From assembly GCF_008086165.1 (NCBI RefSeq), contig NZ_VSKL01000002.1:434001-498000 (forward strand): a stretch of DNA of 64,000 nucleotides, in the 5' to 3' direction. The position numbers and the translations under genes were made by a program. Below the pieces are notes generated by a model. That model worked only from the letters and a program-made list of their open reading frames with translations, was not told the DNA's origin and searched no databases. The DNA is from Algorimicrobium algoritergicola. GTDB lineage: Bacteria > Bacteroidota > Bacteroidia > Flavobacteriales > Flavobacteriaceae. Positions 44,454-52,645 of the stretch are shown piece after piece (positions within the stretch are counted from its first letter, which is position 1; every line of letters starts with the position of its first letter).

Positions 44454-45023
44454 TTGCAACAAATAAAAACGTATTTAGAACAAATAGCAACCATATCAGA
44501 TGCGGATTGGGCATTTTTCACATCTAAATTGAAACGTCGAGTAATTCCCAAAAAGAATATTTTTTTAAAGTTACATGACATTGAAGATCATATTTCCTTT
44601 ATAGAGTCTGGGGTAGTACGTTTATTTATTCCGAAGGAAAACCCTGAAAAAGAAATTACCTTTGGTTTTAGTTTTACGGATCAATTTGTAAGTGCATACG
44701 ATTCGTTTTTAACACAATCCCCTTCAGCTTATGAGCTTCAAGCTTTAACAGACACCACGCTTTTAAGTATGAGCTATGCGGATTTACAAGACGTGTATAA
44801 AAACACCCAAATTGGCAATTTAATTGGTAGGCTAACTGCTGAACGTTTGTTCTTAATCAAATCCAGGCGAGAGCAACACTTGTTAAATCTAACAGCCGAG
44901 GAGCGCTATTTGAAATTATTTAAGGAACGGCCAGAATTACTAAAAGAAGTTCCTTTAAAATATATAAGTTCTTACATTGGTGTAACGCCTCAAGCTTTAA
45001 GTCGCATTCGGAAACGTATTTAA
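44454..45023 (+). CDS. Crp/Fnr-family transcriptional regulator
   Basis: 189 aa with TTG start at 44454 (MQQIKTYLEQIATIS). There is no ATG between the upstream in-frame stop at 44436 and the conserved N-terminus, so a TTG is required. Cyclic-nucleotide-binding barrel: VIPKKNIFLKLHDIEDHISFI, quoted to 20 residues, and FGFSFTDQFVSAYDSFLTQS. The HTH at the C-terminus is LKYISSYIGVTPQALSRIRKR. The usual cAMP Arg-Ser pair is not visible, as in most Bacteroidetes members, so the ligand is unknown. A desaturase gene follows after 132 nt with its own promoter. Confidence 0.82.
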   Translation: MQQIKTYLEQIATISDADWAFFTSKLKRRVIPKKNIFLKLHDIEDHISFIESGVVRLFIPKENPEKEITFGFSFTDQFVSAYDSFLTQSPSAYELQALTDTTLLSMSYADLQDVYKNTQIGNLIGRLTAERLFLIKSRREQHLLNLTAEERYLKLFKERPELLKEVPLKYISSYIGVTPQALSRIRKRI

Positions 45024-45113
45024 TCTTAATTAATGAAGGCGTTTTAATTGAATAACAGGGCTTATTTCCTTTTATTGATGTGCCAAAAACATGGGTTTCT
45101 TAATTTAGGTTCA

Positions 45114-45144
45114 TTGTTTAACACCTAACCACAAATTATCTTTG
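45114..45144 (+). promoter_or_regulatory. Promoter of the first desaturase (TTG-N20-TATCTTTG)
   Basis: Exact match to the flavobacterial consensus: TTG 45114-45116 and TATCTTTG 45137-45144, 20 nt apart, 11 nt before the ATG, implying a near-leaderless mRNA. Confidence 0.7.
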
Positions 45145-45155
45145 CAAAAAAAGAT

Positions 45156-45896
45156 ATGGCAGTCGTTATTTTCGTTTTAGTGCTTTGGTATGGTGGCTTA
45201 TTTTTTCAGTCTTTCTTCTTACATCGTTATGCAGCACACCAAGTTTTCACCATGTCTAAAACCATGGAACGCATCACCTTTATTTTAACTTGGATATTCC
45301 AAGGTTCTAGTTACTTAAGCGCGTATGGTTATGGTATTATGCATCGTATGCATCATGCCTATACGGATACAGAGCAAGACCCACATTCGCCATCTTATGA
45401 TGATAATATGTTTGCCATGATGTGGAAAACCAAAACTATATATCAAGATATTAATCAAGAACGAATTGCCGTGGACCCGCGCTTTACTAAAAATGTACCA
45501 CAGTGGAAGGCTTTTGATGTTTTTGCCAGTTCACGATTTTCTAGATTGCTATGGATTAGTTTATACACCTTATTCTTTGTGTTTTTTGCAACCGCTTGGT
45601 GGCAATGGTTGCTATTACCAATAACATTCTTAATGGCGCCTATTCATGGTGTCATTATCAACTGGTTTGGGCACATTTACGGCTATGTAAATTTCAAAAT
45701 GAAAAACACTAGTAAAAACCTTTTCCGTTTTGATTTTCTTATGATGGGTGAAGGATACCATAACAATCACCATAAGTATGCAAGTCGTGCTAATTTTGGC
45801 GTAAAATGGTATGAGATTGATATGACTTATCTTATAATTCGTGTTTTAGATGCAGTTGGAATTATTGAACTAAAACCTATTCCTGTTAAAAAGTAA
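45156..45896 (+). CDS. Acyl-CoA desaturase (delta-9 type)
   Basis: 246 aa. The three His boxes of membrane desaturases are HRYAAH (H23-H28), HRMHHAYTDTEQDPHSP (H63, H66, H67) and GEGYHNNHH near residue 200, with about four transmembrane helices. It introduces a double bond into acyl chains, using oxygen and electrons from ferredoxin or similar, at the inner membrane. Convergent with the cold-shock protein gene, sharing a bidirectional terminator. Confidence 0.9.
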   Translation: MAVVIFVLVLWYGGLFFQSFFLHRYAAHQVFTMSKTMERITFILTWIFQGSSYLSAYGYGIMHRMHHAYTDTEQDPHSPSYDDNMFAMMWKTKTIYQDINQERIAVDPRFTKNVPQWKAFDVFASSRFSRLLWISLYTLFFVFFATAWWQWLLLPITFLMAPIHGVIINWFGHIYGYVNFKMKNTSKNLFRFDFLMMGEGYHNNHHKYASRANFGVKWYEIDMTYLIIRVLDAVGIIELKPIPVKK

Positions 45897-45946
45897 GCTA
45901 AATTCTAAAGGACTTATTGTAGATATTAAAACAATTAATAGCATAA

Positions 45947-45973
45947 AAAAACCATCCGATTAGGATGGTTTTT
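45947..45973. terminator. Bidirectional terminator between the desaturase and cold-shock genes
   Basis: Perfect 11-bp inverted repeat aaaaaccatcc / ggatggttttt, 5-nt loop, flanked by A on the left and T on the right. It lies 50 nt past the plus-strand stop and 15 nt past the minus-strand stop. Confidence 0.8.
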
Positions 45974-45988
45974 AATATTAGTATCGTA

Positions 45989-46267
45989 TTATTTTTTAAC
46001 GCGTTTAACGTTTGTAGCCGTTAATCCTCGATCTCCTTTTTCAATTTTAAAAGTCACTTTATCTGACTTTTTTATTTTATCAATAAGGTTTGATTTGTGA
46101 ACGAAAATTTCTTCGTCTGTCTCATTTACATTTATAAAACCAAATCCTTTAGTTCTATTGAAAAACTTGACAGTACCTTCTTTTGTTGATCCTGATTTAG
46201 TACTTCCAGCTTTTGTTGTTCCTGCCGAACTCGTATTAAATAATTTATTAATCCATTTTTTAAACAT
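45989..46267 (-). CDS. Cold-shock domain protein with N-terminal extension
   Basis: 92 aa. The CspA fold occupies about residues 29-92: RNP1 region GTVKFFNRTKGFGFI, RNP2 region EEIFVHKSNL. The first 28 residues are a basic start (MFKKWINKLF) and a low-complexity linker built from near-repeats of AGSTK/SGSTK. This is not part of the classical 65-70 aa protein. It binds single-stranded RNA or DNA as an RNA chaperone. It lies 36 nt downstream of a desaturase gene on the same strand. Confidence 0.88.
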   Translation of the reverse strand: MFKKWINKLFNTSSAGTTKAGSTKSGSTKEGTVKFFNRTKGFGFINVNETDEEIFVHKSNLIDKIKKSDKVTFKIEKGDRGLTATNVKRVKK

Positions 46268-46303
46268 GCGTAATCGTAATTTTAATTTCGTTATATACTG
46301 TTT

Positions 46304-47404
46304 TTAAGCGGCTTTATATTCTGGTTCATTTCTACCAAGTGACCGAAGCATTTTAGTATGATCTACAATCGCTTGAAAGATACTCTTTTTAACGTGATAA
46401 GTCATTCCAAATTCCTTGGCTGTTTGAGCAACTATCGGGCTTAACTCCTTATAATGTACATGACATACGTCTGGAAGCACATGGTGTTCTACCTGATAAT
46501 TTAAACCACCTATAAGCCAGAATAATAACTTGCTTTTTGGAGCAAAGTTACTTGTTGTTGCAAACTGATGACGATACCACTCGTTTGTCATCATTCCGTC
46601 CTCATTAGGTAATGGAAAATCCGTTTCTGGCATTATATGAGCTATTTGAAAAACGATACTCACCATGATCCCTGTTACGAGATGCATACTTAAAAAGCCT
46701 AGTAAAATGACCCACCATGACAAAGGTACTATAATCATGGGTAGTACCAAAGCGTATGAATAGTAAAAAATTTTCCAAGCTATTACTTTCGTTATTTCTT
46801 TCTGATAATTTTGATCATTATTTAAAAGCCCCAAGTTTTTGTAACGCGTTAAACGCACAAAGTCTTTAGCTGTTATCCAAAATATAGTTGAAATTCCATA
46901 AAAGAACCAGATGTATATATGTTGAAACCTTTGAGATTTATGATGTTCGCCATTGGGAGAAAAGCGCAAGAAAAAAGGTGTATTAATATCGTCATCCGCA
47001 TGATCTATATTAGTGTACGTATGATGAAGAACATTATGCTGGATTTTCCAAACAGTTGCATTGGCACCTATCATGTTGAATGTATAACCTAACAATCTAT
47101 TAATGGTTTTGTTTTTGGAATATGCACCATGTATGGCATCATGCATAACTCCCATGCCTATTCCAGACATACCAAAACCACAAATAATATAGAGTGTAAA
47201 AAGCATCCACGTTTGTGTAACGAGGCCAGTAGAAAGTAAAATTAAGGGTATAAAAAATAAGGATAGCATAACAACGGTTTTAACCACCATAGTTGTATTC
47301 GCTTTTTTACTTAAATTGTTTGTTTTGAAATATAGATTGACTCTACGACGTAACGTTTTTGAAAAATCGTTATCAGCAACTCGTGAAAACTTTGGGTTTT
47401 CCAT
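46304..47404 (-). CDS. Fatty acid desaturase (linoleoyl-CoA/front-end type)
   Basis: 366 aa from ATG 47404 (MENPKFSRV); an ATG at 47455 would add 17 residues not typical of the family. His boxes: HDAIHGAYS, HNVLHHTYTN, and the final QVEHHVLPD with Q in place of the first His, the hallmark of front-end (delta-5/6-like) desaturases. There is no cytochrome b5 domain. About four transmembrane helices. It is probably co-transcribed with the cold-shock protein. Confidence 0.9.
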   Translation of the reverse strand: MENPKFSRVADNDFSKTLRRRVNLYFKTNNLSKKANTTMVVKTVVMLSLFFIPLILLSTGLVTQTWMLFTLYIICGFGMSGIGMGVMHDAIHGAYSKNKTINRLLGYTFNMIGANATVWKIQHNVLHHTYTNIDHADDDINTPFFLRFSPNGEHHKSQRFQHIYIWFFYGISTIFWITAKDFVRLTRYKNLGLLNNDQNYQKEITKVIAWKIFYYSYALVLPMIIVPLSWWVILLGFLSMHLVTGIMVSIVFQIAHIMPETDFPLPNEDGMMTNEWYRHQFATTSNFAPKSKLLFWLIGGLNYQVEHHVLPDVCHVHYKELSPIVAQTAKEFGMTYHVKKSIFQAIVDHTKMLRSLGRNEPEYKAA

Positions 47405-47765
47405 GAAACTTATATTATGATTTGGTGCACTATTATTCTTAAAAGAACACGCCATGTGCCTTTTTGGTTCTGTAAAGAATTGAAGAAAGTAAAGGATTGA
47501 TTAAGATAAAGAGGGATCTTAAAAAAGAAGACAGTCTAAATAATTTATAAGGTAAAAGTAAACTATCTAAATTGAAGGTGCTACAAGTATTTGTTAAAGT
47601 ATTACGTATGCAAATTTAATCCTAAAAAATTCTGAACATTGAGCGCTCTAATAACCTATCAACCAACAAATATTTTAGTCTAAAACTAAAGTTTAAAACA
47701 GAAGTAAGAATAGTTTTAATGCTACTGATATGTTCATTAAATAAAATGAATTAAAGAACAGAAAC
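47405..47765. other. Long upstream region of the second desaturase
   Basis: A -7 box TAAATTTG sits at 47611-47618 (minus strand), about 207 nt upstream of the ATG at 47404, which would give a long 5' leader. A TTC but no TTG is found at -33. No ORF or defined RNA motif is seen in the rest. Confidence 0.4.
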
Positions 47766-48413
47766 CTATATGTTCTCATTAGTAGATGTGGATTCCAAAA
47801 CAATATTTTTGGTCACCATTTGCAAATCGTCTTCTGCTTTCAACTCTAAAATACTATCAATATTTTTTCGTTTTAGGCGCTTTCTACAGGACTTCGTTAC
47901 TAATGGATCATTATCAAACAACATTCTATGCATGGCATATTCCTGTTTACCAGGTTCTTTAATCATGGCATGGATATGCATTGGTTGCAATTCATGCGGA
48001 TATATTAACGGTTTCGTTGTAGAGCCTGGAATAAACGTATTAATTGTGTATTGTCCGTTTTTATCCGTTTTAACCCATAGCCTATTTTTAACATAGTTGG
48101 TTTCCGAATTTGACACGACGGAATATTCGCCATTTTCATCAGCTTGCTGAATGAATATAATAACATCTGTAGCAGGTGTTACGCCATCAGATTGAAAAAC
48201 CGTTCCAGAAATTTTAAGTTTTTGAGCGTGTGTATTGTAATCCACCATCGTTTCTTCACTTTTTAAAGACGTTTCATCAAAAGCATAAAATGGATTTTGA
48301 TTTTTTATAAGTTTAGATACATGATCGCAATACTTTGTTTTTTGCACCGAATTTTGGGCAGAAATTATTCCGATAACACCTATAAAAAGTAGGCATGTTA
48401 GTAGATTTTTCAT
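47766..48413 (-). CDS. Secreted intradiol dioxygenase-like protein
   Basis: 215 aa. A signal peptide (MKNLLTCLLFIGVIGIISAQ) is followed by a beta-sandwich with the intradiol ring-cleavage core: LKISGTVFQSDGVTPATDV, NRLWVKTDKNGQYTINTF, then PHELQPMHIHAMIK (two His as iron ligands) and MHRMLFDNDP. The Tyr ligands are less clear, one being near LIYPHE, so activity is uncertain. Family members cleave catechols; exported versions are of unknown role. It is a single gene with -7 box TAATTTTG at 48437-48444. Confidence 0.75.
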   Translation of the reverse strand: MKNLLTCLLFIGVIGIISAQNSVQKTKYCDHVSKLIKNQNPFYAFDETSLKSEETMVDYNTHAQKLKISGTVFQSDGVTPATDVIIFIQQADENGEYSVVSNSETNYVKNRLWVKTDKNGQYTINTFIPGSTTKPLIYPHELQPMHIHAMIKEPGKQEYAMHRMLFDNDPLVTKSCRKRLKRKNIDSILELKAEDDLQMVTKNIVLESTSTNENI

Positions 48414-48436
48414 AAGATAACAATTGATAATTACTT

Positions 48437-48444
48437 CAAAATTA
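48437..48444 (-). promoter_or_regulatory. -7 box (TAATTTTG) of the intradiol dioxygenase-like gene
   Basis: Exact TAnnTTTG match 24 nt upstream of the ATG at 48413; no TTG at -33. Confidence 0.45.
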
Positions 48445-48599
48445 AGTAACTATATTGCTTTGCATATAAAAAATCTTATGAACGTAAAATATTTACGTTG
48501 AATGGGTTTTGTTTCTTATTAACGTACAATTTTATCGGTAAATGACACCTGTAAAAACGCCATGACAATTGAAATTGAGCCTGTTACAAGTCAAGGAAT

Positions 48600-48992
48600 T
48601 TAAGAATTACTTATTCTATCCTTAACAAACTCTATTCGCGTCTTACCATGTGGTTTAGGCTTTCCATCATCACCAAGATTAACCATAATAATATTCTCAA
48701 CGGTCAAAATGGTTTCGCGTGTCATTTTATTTCGAGCTTCACATTTTAAAGTAATCGAGCTGGTTCCAAATTTGGTTACCTGCATACCTACTTCTACAAT
48801 ATCACCTTGTTTGGCTGAACTCATAAAATTAATTTCCGAGATATATTTGGTAACTATTTTAGGGTTTTCCAACTGCACAACCGTGTATAAAGCGGCTTCT
48901 TCATCTATCCAAGCTAATAAACGACCTCCAAATAAGGTGCCGTTTGGATTTAAATCTTCTGGTTTAACCCATTTTCGTGAATGAAATCTCAT
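48600..48992 (-). CDS. Hotdog-fold acyl-CoA thioesterase (YciA-like)
   Basis: 130 aa, single hotdog domain: DLNPNGTLFGGRLLAWIDEEAALY, quoted in part as NGTLFGGRLLAWIDE, with the catalytic Asp/Glu in IDEEA and the conserved FGGR, then GDIVEVGMQVTKFGTSSIT. It hydrolyses acyl-CoA thioesters in the cytoplasm. It is a single gene with a -7 box TATCTTTG at 49021-49028. Confidence 0.88.
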   Translation of the reverse strand: MRFHSRKWVKPEDLNPNGTLFGGRLLAWIDEEAALYTVVQLENPKIVTKYISEINFMSSAKQGDIVEVGMQVTKFGTSSITLKCEARNKMTRETILTVENIIMVNLGDDGKPKPHGKTRIEFVKDRISNS

Positions 48993-49020
48993 ATTTTTCT
49001 TTCTAAATTATTTCTATAAT

Positions 49021-49028
49021 CAAAGATA
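49021..49028 (-). promoter_or_regulatory. -7 box (TATCTTTG) of the thioesterase gene
   Basis: Exact TAnnTTTG match 28 nt upstream of the ATG at 48992; no TTG at -33. Confidence 0.5.
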
Positions 49029-49178
49029 CAAGTAATTCAAATTTTAAGTTTATAAAAAGTGAACAAACATGTTATTGCGCTATAGTCTTTTCTTATTTGT
49101 TAATAAAGCTGTTGATATTCCGTTGTCGTAATAGAATTTAAGACTCATAGAATTCTTAAATTTATTAAAACTTATATC

Positions 49179-49580
49179 ATGAATAGATCGGAACAACTTT
49201 TAGCCAGTAGACCAGAAATTCCATCAGCGAAATTCCATGATGCCATGAGTCCTGATGAGCGTTTTCAAAATACCACGCTAAGACCCGTTATTAAACTTCA
49301 AAACGATTTGTTAATTGAAGTTTTTAAAAATTACGCCAATAAACACAAAGGTGTTTTTTATGATTTATCAATAGAAAAGCAAATGGACTATATTGAAAAT
49401 GCTATTCAAAAGGATATTAAGTTTAGAAACGCCTTAAAAGGTATTATTATTGGTCAATTTACAGTTGATGAATACCAATTTTACATTACCAATTCATCTG
49501 CTTTAAACAAACGTATGATGAACATTGTTAAAGAACGATTAATAAGCAACATTCAACTATTTGAAACACAGTTGGCTTAA
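49179..49580 (+). CDS. Conserved-looking hypothetical protein, no recognised domain
   Basis: 133 aa, soluble, no signal peptide. Mostly helical with charged residues (IEKQMDYIENAIQKDIKFRN, LNKRMMNIVKERLISNIQLF). It contains TTLRPVIKLQNDLLIEVFKN near the start. I do not recognise a family. It ends 2 nt before the GreA/B-like gene starts, so the two are an operon. Confidence 0.65.
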   Translation: MNRSEQLLASRPEIPSAKFHDAMSPDERFQNTTLRPVIKLQNDLLIEVFKNYANKHKGVFYDLSIEKQMDYIENAIQKDIKFRNALKGIIIGQFTVDEYQFYITNSSALNKRMMNIVKERLISNIQLFETQLA

Positions 49581-49582
49581 CT

Positions 49583-50029
49583 ATGAATGAAAAAGAAGCA
49601 CTTTTACAAGCTTGTTTTAGCTATGTAAATAAACGTATTGCTAGTTATAAAGATGAAATAGAAACCATAAAAGAATCTATTGAAGCCAATGACAAAAGTA
49701 ATGATATGGATGATGATTCCGGAAATGGTAAATTATTCAATGATTTGGAAAAGAATGCCCAACATTTAACTGATGCAACCAAAACTTTGGACACCTTAAA
49801 ATTGATTAATCCTAAAAAGAATTTTGATAGTGTTTCACTAGGAAGTGTTGTAAAAACGACACAAAACACTTTTTTTATAAGTATTAGTATTGGTGTTATA
49901 GTAACTGAAAACCAGTCCTATTTTGGTATTTCACTACTTTCTCCTATTGGTCAATTATTAAAAGGCAAAGTGATTGGCGACACTATTACGTTCAATAATA
50001 ATACTCATAAAATTTTAGAAATTAAATAA
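49583..50029 (+). CDS. GreA/GreB-like protein (C-terminal FKBP-fold domain with coiled coil)
   Basis: 148 aa. N-terminal about 75 residues form helices with heptad-like spacing (YKDEIETIKESIEANDKSND, then NDMDDDSGNGKLFNDLEKNAQ), with an acidic patch DDDS where Gre factors have acidic tip residues. The C-terminal part (VSLGSVVKTTQNTFFISISI, ISLLSPIGQLLKGKVIGDTITF in part) follows the Gre C-terminal pattern SPIGxxLxGKxxGD. It may bind the RNA polymerase secondary channel. Related flavobacterial proteins carry misleading names in databases. It ends overlapping the convergent DUF2461 gene by 8 bp. Confidence 0.7.
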   Translation: MNEKEALLQACFSYVNKRIASYKDEIETIKESIEANDKSNDMDDDSGNGKLFNDLEKNAQHLTDATKTLDTLKLINPKKNFDSVSLGSVVKTTQNTFFISISIGVIVTENQSYFGISLLSPIGQLLKGKVIGDTITFNNNTHKILEIK

Positions 50030-50696
50030 TACGCTCACCATTTAAATTGGTGGTGAGCACATCACTCATATAATTAAAAAAAGGTTTTACCTCTTTAAAA
50101 GAAGCGTTTACGACCTCCAAAAAATCGGGTTCTAACACTTCCATATCACCAAATTTTCTTGTGAAGATGTATTGTTTTTTTCTAATTAAATCAATATTTT
50201 GATGCTCCTTATCAAAATTTCGAGGTGCTGAAATTAATTCATCACCTTCCAAATCTCCCCAAACGGATTTGAAGGAATTGGCGTTGATGATATCACGCAT
50301 TTCAGAAGCATCCATTTCAAATTCTTTTCGTATTCGGAGTAAATCTTCCTTGTTCGGGTCCCAGAAACCAGCAGCAATAAACGATTCGTTATTGGGAGAA
50401 ATATGCAAATAATAACCACCTCGTAATTCAGGCTTACGACGCTGAAACGATCCAGCAAAATGTGTTTTATATGGTAATTTGTTTTTAGAAAAGCGCACAT
50501 CGCGATAAATACGGAATATTTTAAACTGATCTATATCATCATGTACCTTCATTGCTTCAAATAAAGATTTGACAGACATTTTCACGGTGCTTTCTATGGT
50601 CTTAAATTCCGTTTTATTTTCTGCAAACCATTCCCTGTTATTATTCTTTTCTAATTTTTTTAAAAAGGGAAATACGCGCTTATCAATTGGTAACAT
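50022..50696 (-). CDS. DUF2461 domain protein
   Basis: 224 aa. Family features: FLKKLEKNNNREWFAENKTE, FKIFRIYRDVRFSKNKLPYK, GGYYLHISPNNESFIAAGFW, and RKKQYIFTRKFGD. These are characteristic of DUF2461 (TIGR02453). Cytoplasmic. Function is unknown. Its stop codon overlaps that of the convergent Gre-like gene. Confidence 0.85.
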   Translation of the reverse strand: MLPIDKRVFPFLKKLEKNNNREWFAENKTEFKTIESTVKMSVKSLFEAMKVHDDIDQFKIFRIYRDVRFSKNKLPYKTHFAGSFQRRKPELRGGYYLHISPNNESFIAAGFWDPNKEDLLRIRKEFEMDASEMRDIINANSFKSVWGDLEGDELISAPRNFDKEHQNIDLIRKKQYIFTRKFGDMEVLEPDFLEVVNASFKEVKPFFNYMSDVLTTNLNGERII

Positions 50697-50722
50697 ATTT
50701 TTTTTGTTTTAAAATTAAAAAA

Positions 50723-50749
50723 AAAGACTGTCATAAACTGACAGTCTTT
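50723..50749 (-). terminator. Strong intrinsic terminator downstream of the exported hypothetical gene
   Basis: Perfect 11-bp inverted repeat aaagactgtca / tgacagtcttt with a 5-nt loop. On the minus strand it is followed by a run of at least eight T. 22 nt past the stop at 50772. Confidence 0.85.
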
Positions 50750-50771
50750 AACTTATTTTATGAGATTACTA

Positions 50772-51320
50772 TTATTTTAAACTCATAAATTTTTTGGTTA
50801 CGTATTCCTTCGTTTCCTTATCATAATATTCAAGGACAAAGTTTCCGTCACTATCAAAATATCCAACGCCTGAAAAATCAGATGTTTTAAATTCATATTT
50901 TCTGGACTCTACATTTTTTATGGCACGTCCATATTCCATATTCGGCTTTATGGCAGAAACATCAAATCCATTTGACGTTTTTACAAATTTATAATCTTTC
51001 CCGTCTTTTTGATAGTTTACGGTTTCCATTTTAGATTCGTAAAAAGGATCCATATCATTATCAATTTCAATTGTTTGTGTTACTTTTTTATCAGTTCCAT
51101 TTACAATACGTTCTTGATTAACCTTATTGGCATCATCATCAGACAGTTTTACTTCGCCTTCTTCCGTTGTGGTTACCTTTACCTTCTTTTGCGTAACGTT
51201 CTGACCATCATCAACAGTTATCGTTTTTGTTTCTGTTTTCGTCATTTTATCTCTTGATTTTTCTTGAGCAAATACGATTCCCGAAATAAGGAATAATCCT
51301 ATGTAAACTAGCTTTTTCAT
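50772..51320 (-). CDS. Exported hypothetical protein
   Basis: 182 aa from ATG 51320 (MKKLVYIGLFLISGIVFAQ), a typical signal peptide; an ATG at 51347 would place nine polar residues before it. The mature protein is rich in Lys, Thr and Asp (TKTETKTITVDDGQNVTQKK) and beta-like, ending YFDSDGNFVLEYYDKETKEY. No family recognised. It is followed by a strong terminator and sits 44 nt downstream of the MscS gene. Confidence 0.7.
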   Translation of the reverse strand: MKKLVYIGLFLISGIVFAQEKSRDKMTKTETKTITVDDGQNVTQKKVKVTTTEEGEVKLSDDDANKVNQERIVNGTDKKVTQTIEIDNDMDPFYESKMETVNYQKDGKDYKFVKTSNGFDVSAIKPNMEYGRAIKNVESRKYEFKTSDFSGVGYFDSDGNFVLEYYDKETKEYVTKKFMSLK

Positions 51321-51391
51321 TTTGTTTGATTTTAAATTAATACTCATTTTAAAATTTTAAATATTTTTATGTTACTTCTTGAATCATTCAA

Positions 51392-52315
51392 CTATTCAGT
51401 TGATTGATCTTTTGAAGATTCTTGTTTTGATGTTTCTTTACTTTCTTTTTGCAATCCTAATTTATTATTAAACTCCAAAGTCCTAATTGGGAATGGAATA
51501 TTAATACCATCCGCATCATAAGCCTTCTTAATAGCTATCATAGCAATAGTTTGCGCTTCTAATTCCTGTTTTTTGTTTGCAGCATCTACCCAAAAACGAC
51601 ATAAATAGTTTATGGAACTGTCGCCAAATTCAGTATAAAAGAATTCTACATCATCCGCTTTTTCAACTTGATCAAAAGCATTGGCAATGGTTTCTTTTGT
51701 TAATTGCATTACCTGTTCTAAATCAGACTCATAACCAACACCACAATTGATAAAAATTCGCATTTTATCTGTTAATGAATAGTTTTTTAATGGGTTTTCA
51801 AGAATTAACTTATTAGGCAAAATAACGACATTATTATCAGCTCCCTTCATAACAAAATTTTTCAAATTAATATCTAAAACTTCACCAGAAAAACCATTGG
51901 TTTCTATCCAATTACCAATTTGAATTTTCTCTCTAAAGGATAATACAATACCTGCAACAGTATTAGATAACGTGTTTTGTAAGGCTAAACCTATGGCCAA
52001 ACCAGCAACTCCTGCAGTTGCCAATACGGATGTTAATGCTTTACTTAAATTTAAAATTCCTAATGATAGGAATAATCCAAATAGTACAATTACTACCGCA
52101 GACATTTTAGCAACCATTCTGCTCACAGAATCTTGACTTACATGCTTTGAAACCAAACGGTACGTAAACTTGTTTATGTATTTAGCCAAAAAATAAGACC
52201 CAACAATAACAAGTACAGCTAGTCCTAAATTGGGTATGTTTTCGATTATGGCATTGAACCATCCTCCTAATTTGTCATATAAATTATCTAAAGCTTCTGA
52301 AAATTGTTCATCCAT
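51392..52315 (-). CDS. MscS-family mechanosensitive ion channel
   Basis: 307 aa. Three transmembrane segments: LAVLVIVGSYFLAKYI, VVIVLFGLFLSLGIL, and the pore-lining TM3 with LATAGVAGLAIGLALQNTLSN, then the beta domain FREKIQIGNWIETNGFSGEV and an alpha-beta C-terminal domain. It releases solutes on hypo-osmotic shock. The C-terminus is a Ser/Lys/Glu-rich tail (KESKETSKQESSKDQ). Confidence 0.92.
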   Translation of the reverse strand: MDEQFSEALDNLYDKLGGWFNAIIENIPNLGLAVLVIVGSYFLAKYINKFTYRLVSKHVSQDSVSRMVAKMSAVVIVLFGLFLSLGILNLSKALTSVLATAGVAGLAIGLALQNTLSNTVAGIVLSFREKIQIGNWIETNGFSGEVLDINLKNFVMKGADNNVVILPNKLILENPLKNYSLTDKMRIFINCGVGYESDLEQVMQLTKETIANAFDQVEKADDVEFFYTEFGDSSINYLCRFWVDAANKKQELEAQTIAMIAIKKAYDADGINIPFPIRTLEFNNKLGLQKESKETSKQESSKDQSTE

Positions 52316-52645
52316 TTGTTACGTATTCTTAATTTTTAAATGGACTTCTTATTAGATTTTGCAATTATTTCTAAACAGCTATGTTCATGAATTTTTCAAG
52401 CATTAAACTCTTCACATCAACTTCCATTCTATACTTTCAAAAGTACACTTCAATGAAAATATATCTTGGCGTTATCAAAAATATTATTAGCTCAATCAAT
52501 GACACAAATCATTAATTAATAACGTCCTGCAGTATTTTAAAGGTTTATGTCAAACGTATTTATTGAGTATTAACGGATTGTTTTTACATATCTTGGTCCA
52601 ATACTCCGTATAAATGAAATGAACAAATATTGAGATGTAGACACT
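52316..52645. other. Intergenic region upstream of mscS
   Basis: Contains a -7 box TACTTTTG at 52438-52445 (minus strand), about 123 nt before the MscS start, without a TTG at -33. Otherwise AT-rich with no ORF, terminator or repeat I can support. Confidence 0.4.

Noticed and set aside
44320-44514. 64-codon minus-strand ORF with a hydrophobic segment
   Set aside because: Overlaps the start and promoter of the Crp-family gene; no family resemblance or leader signal.
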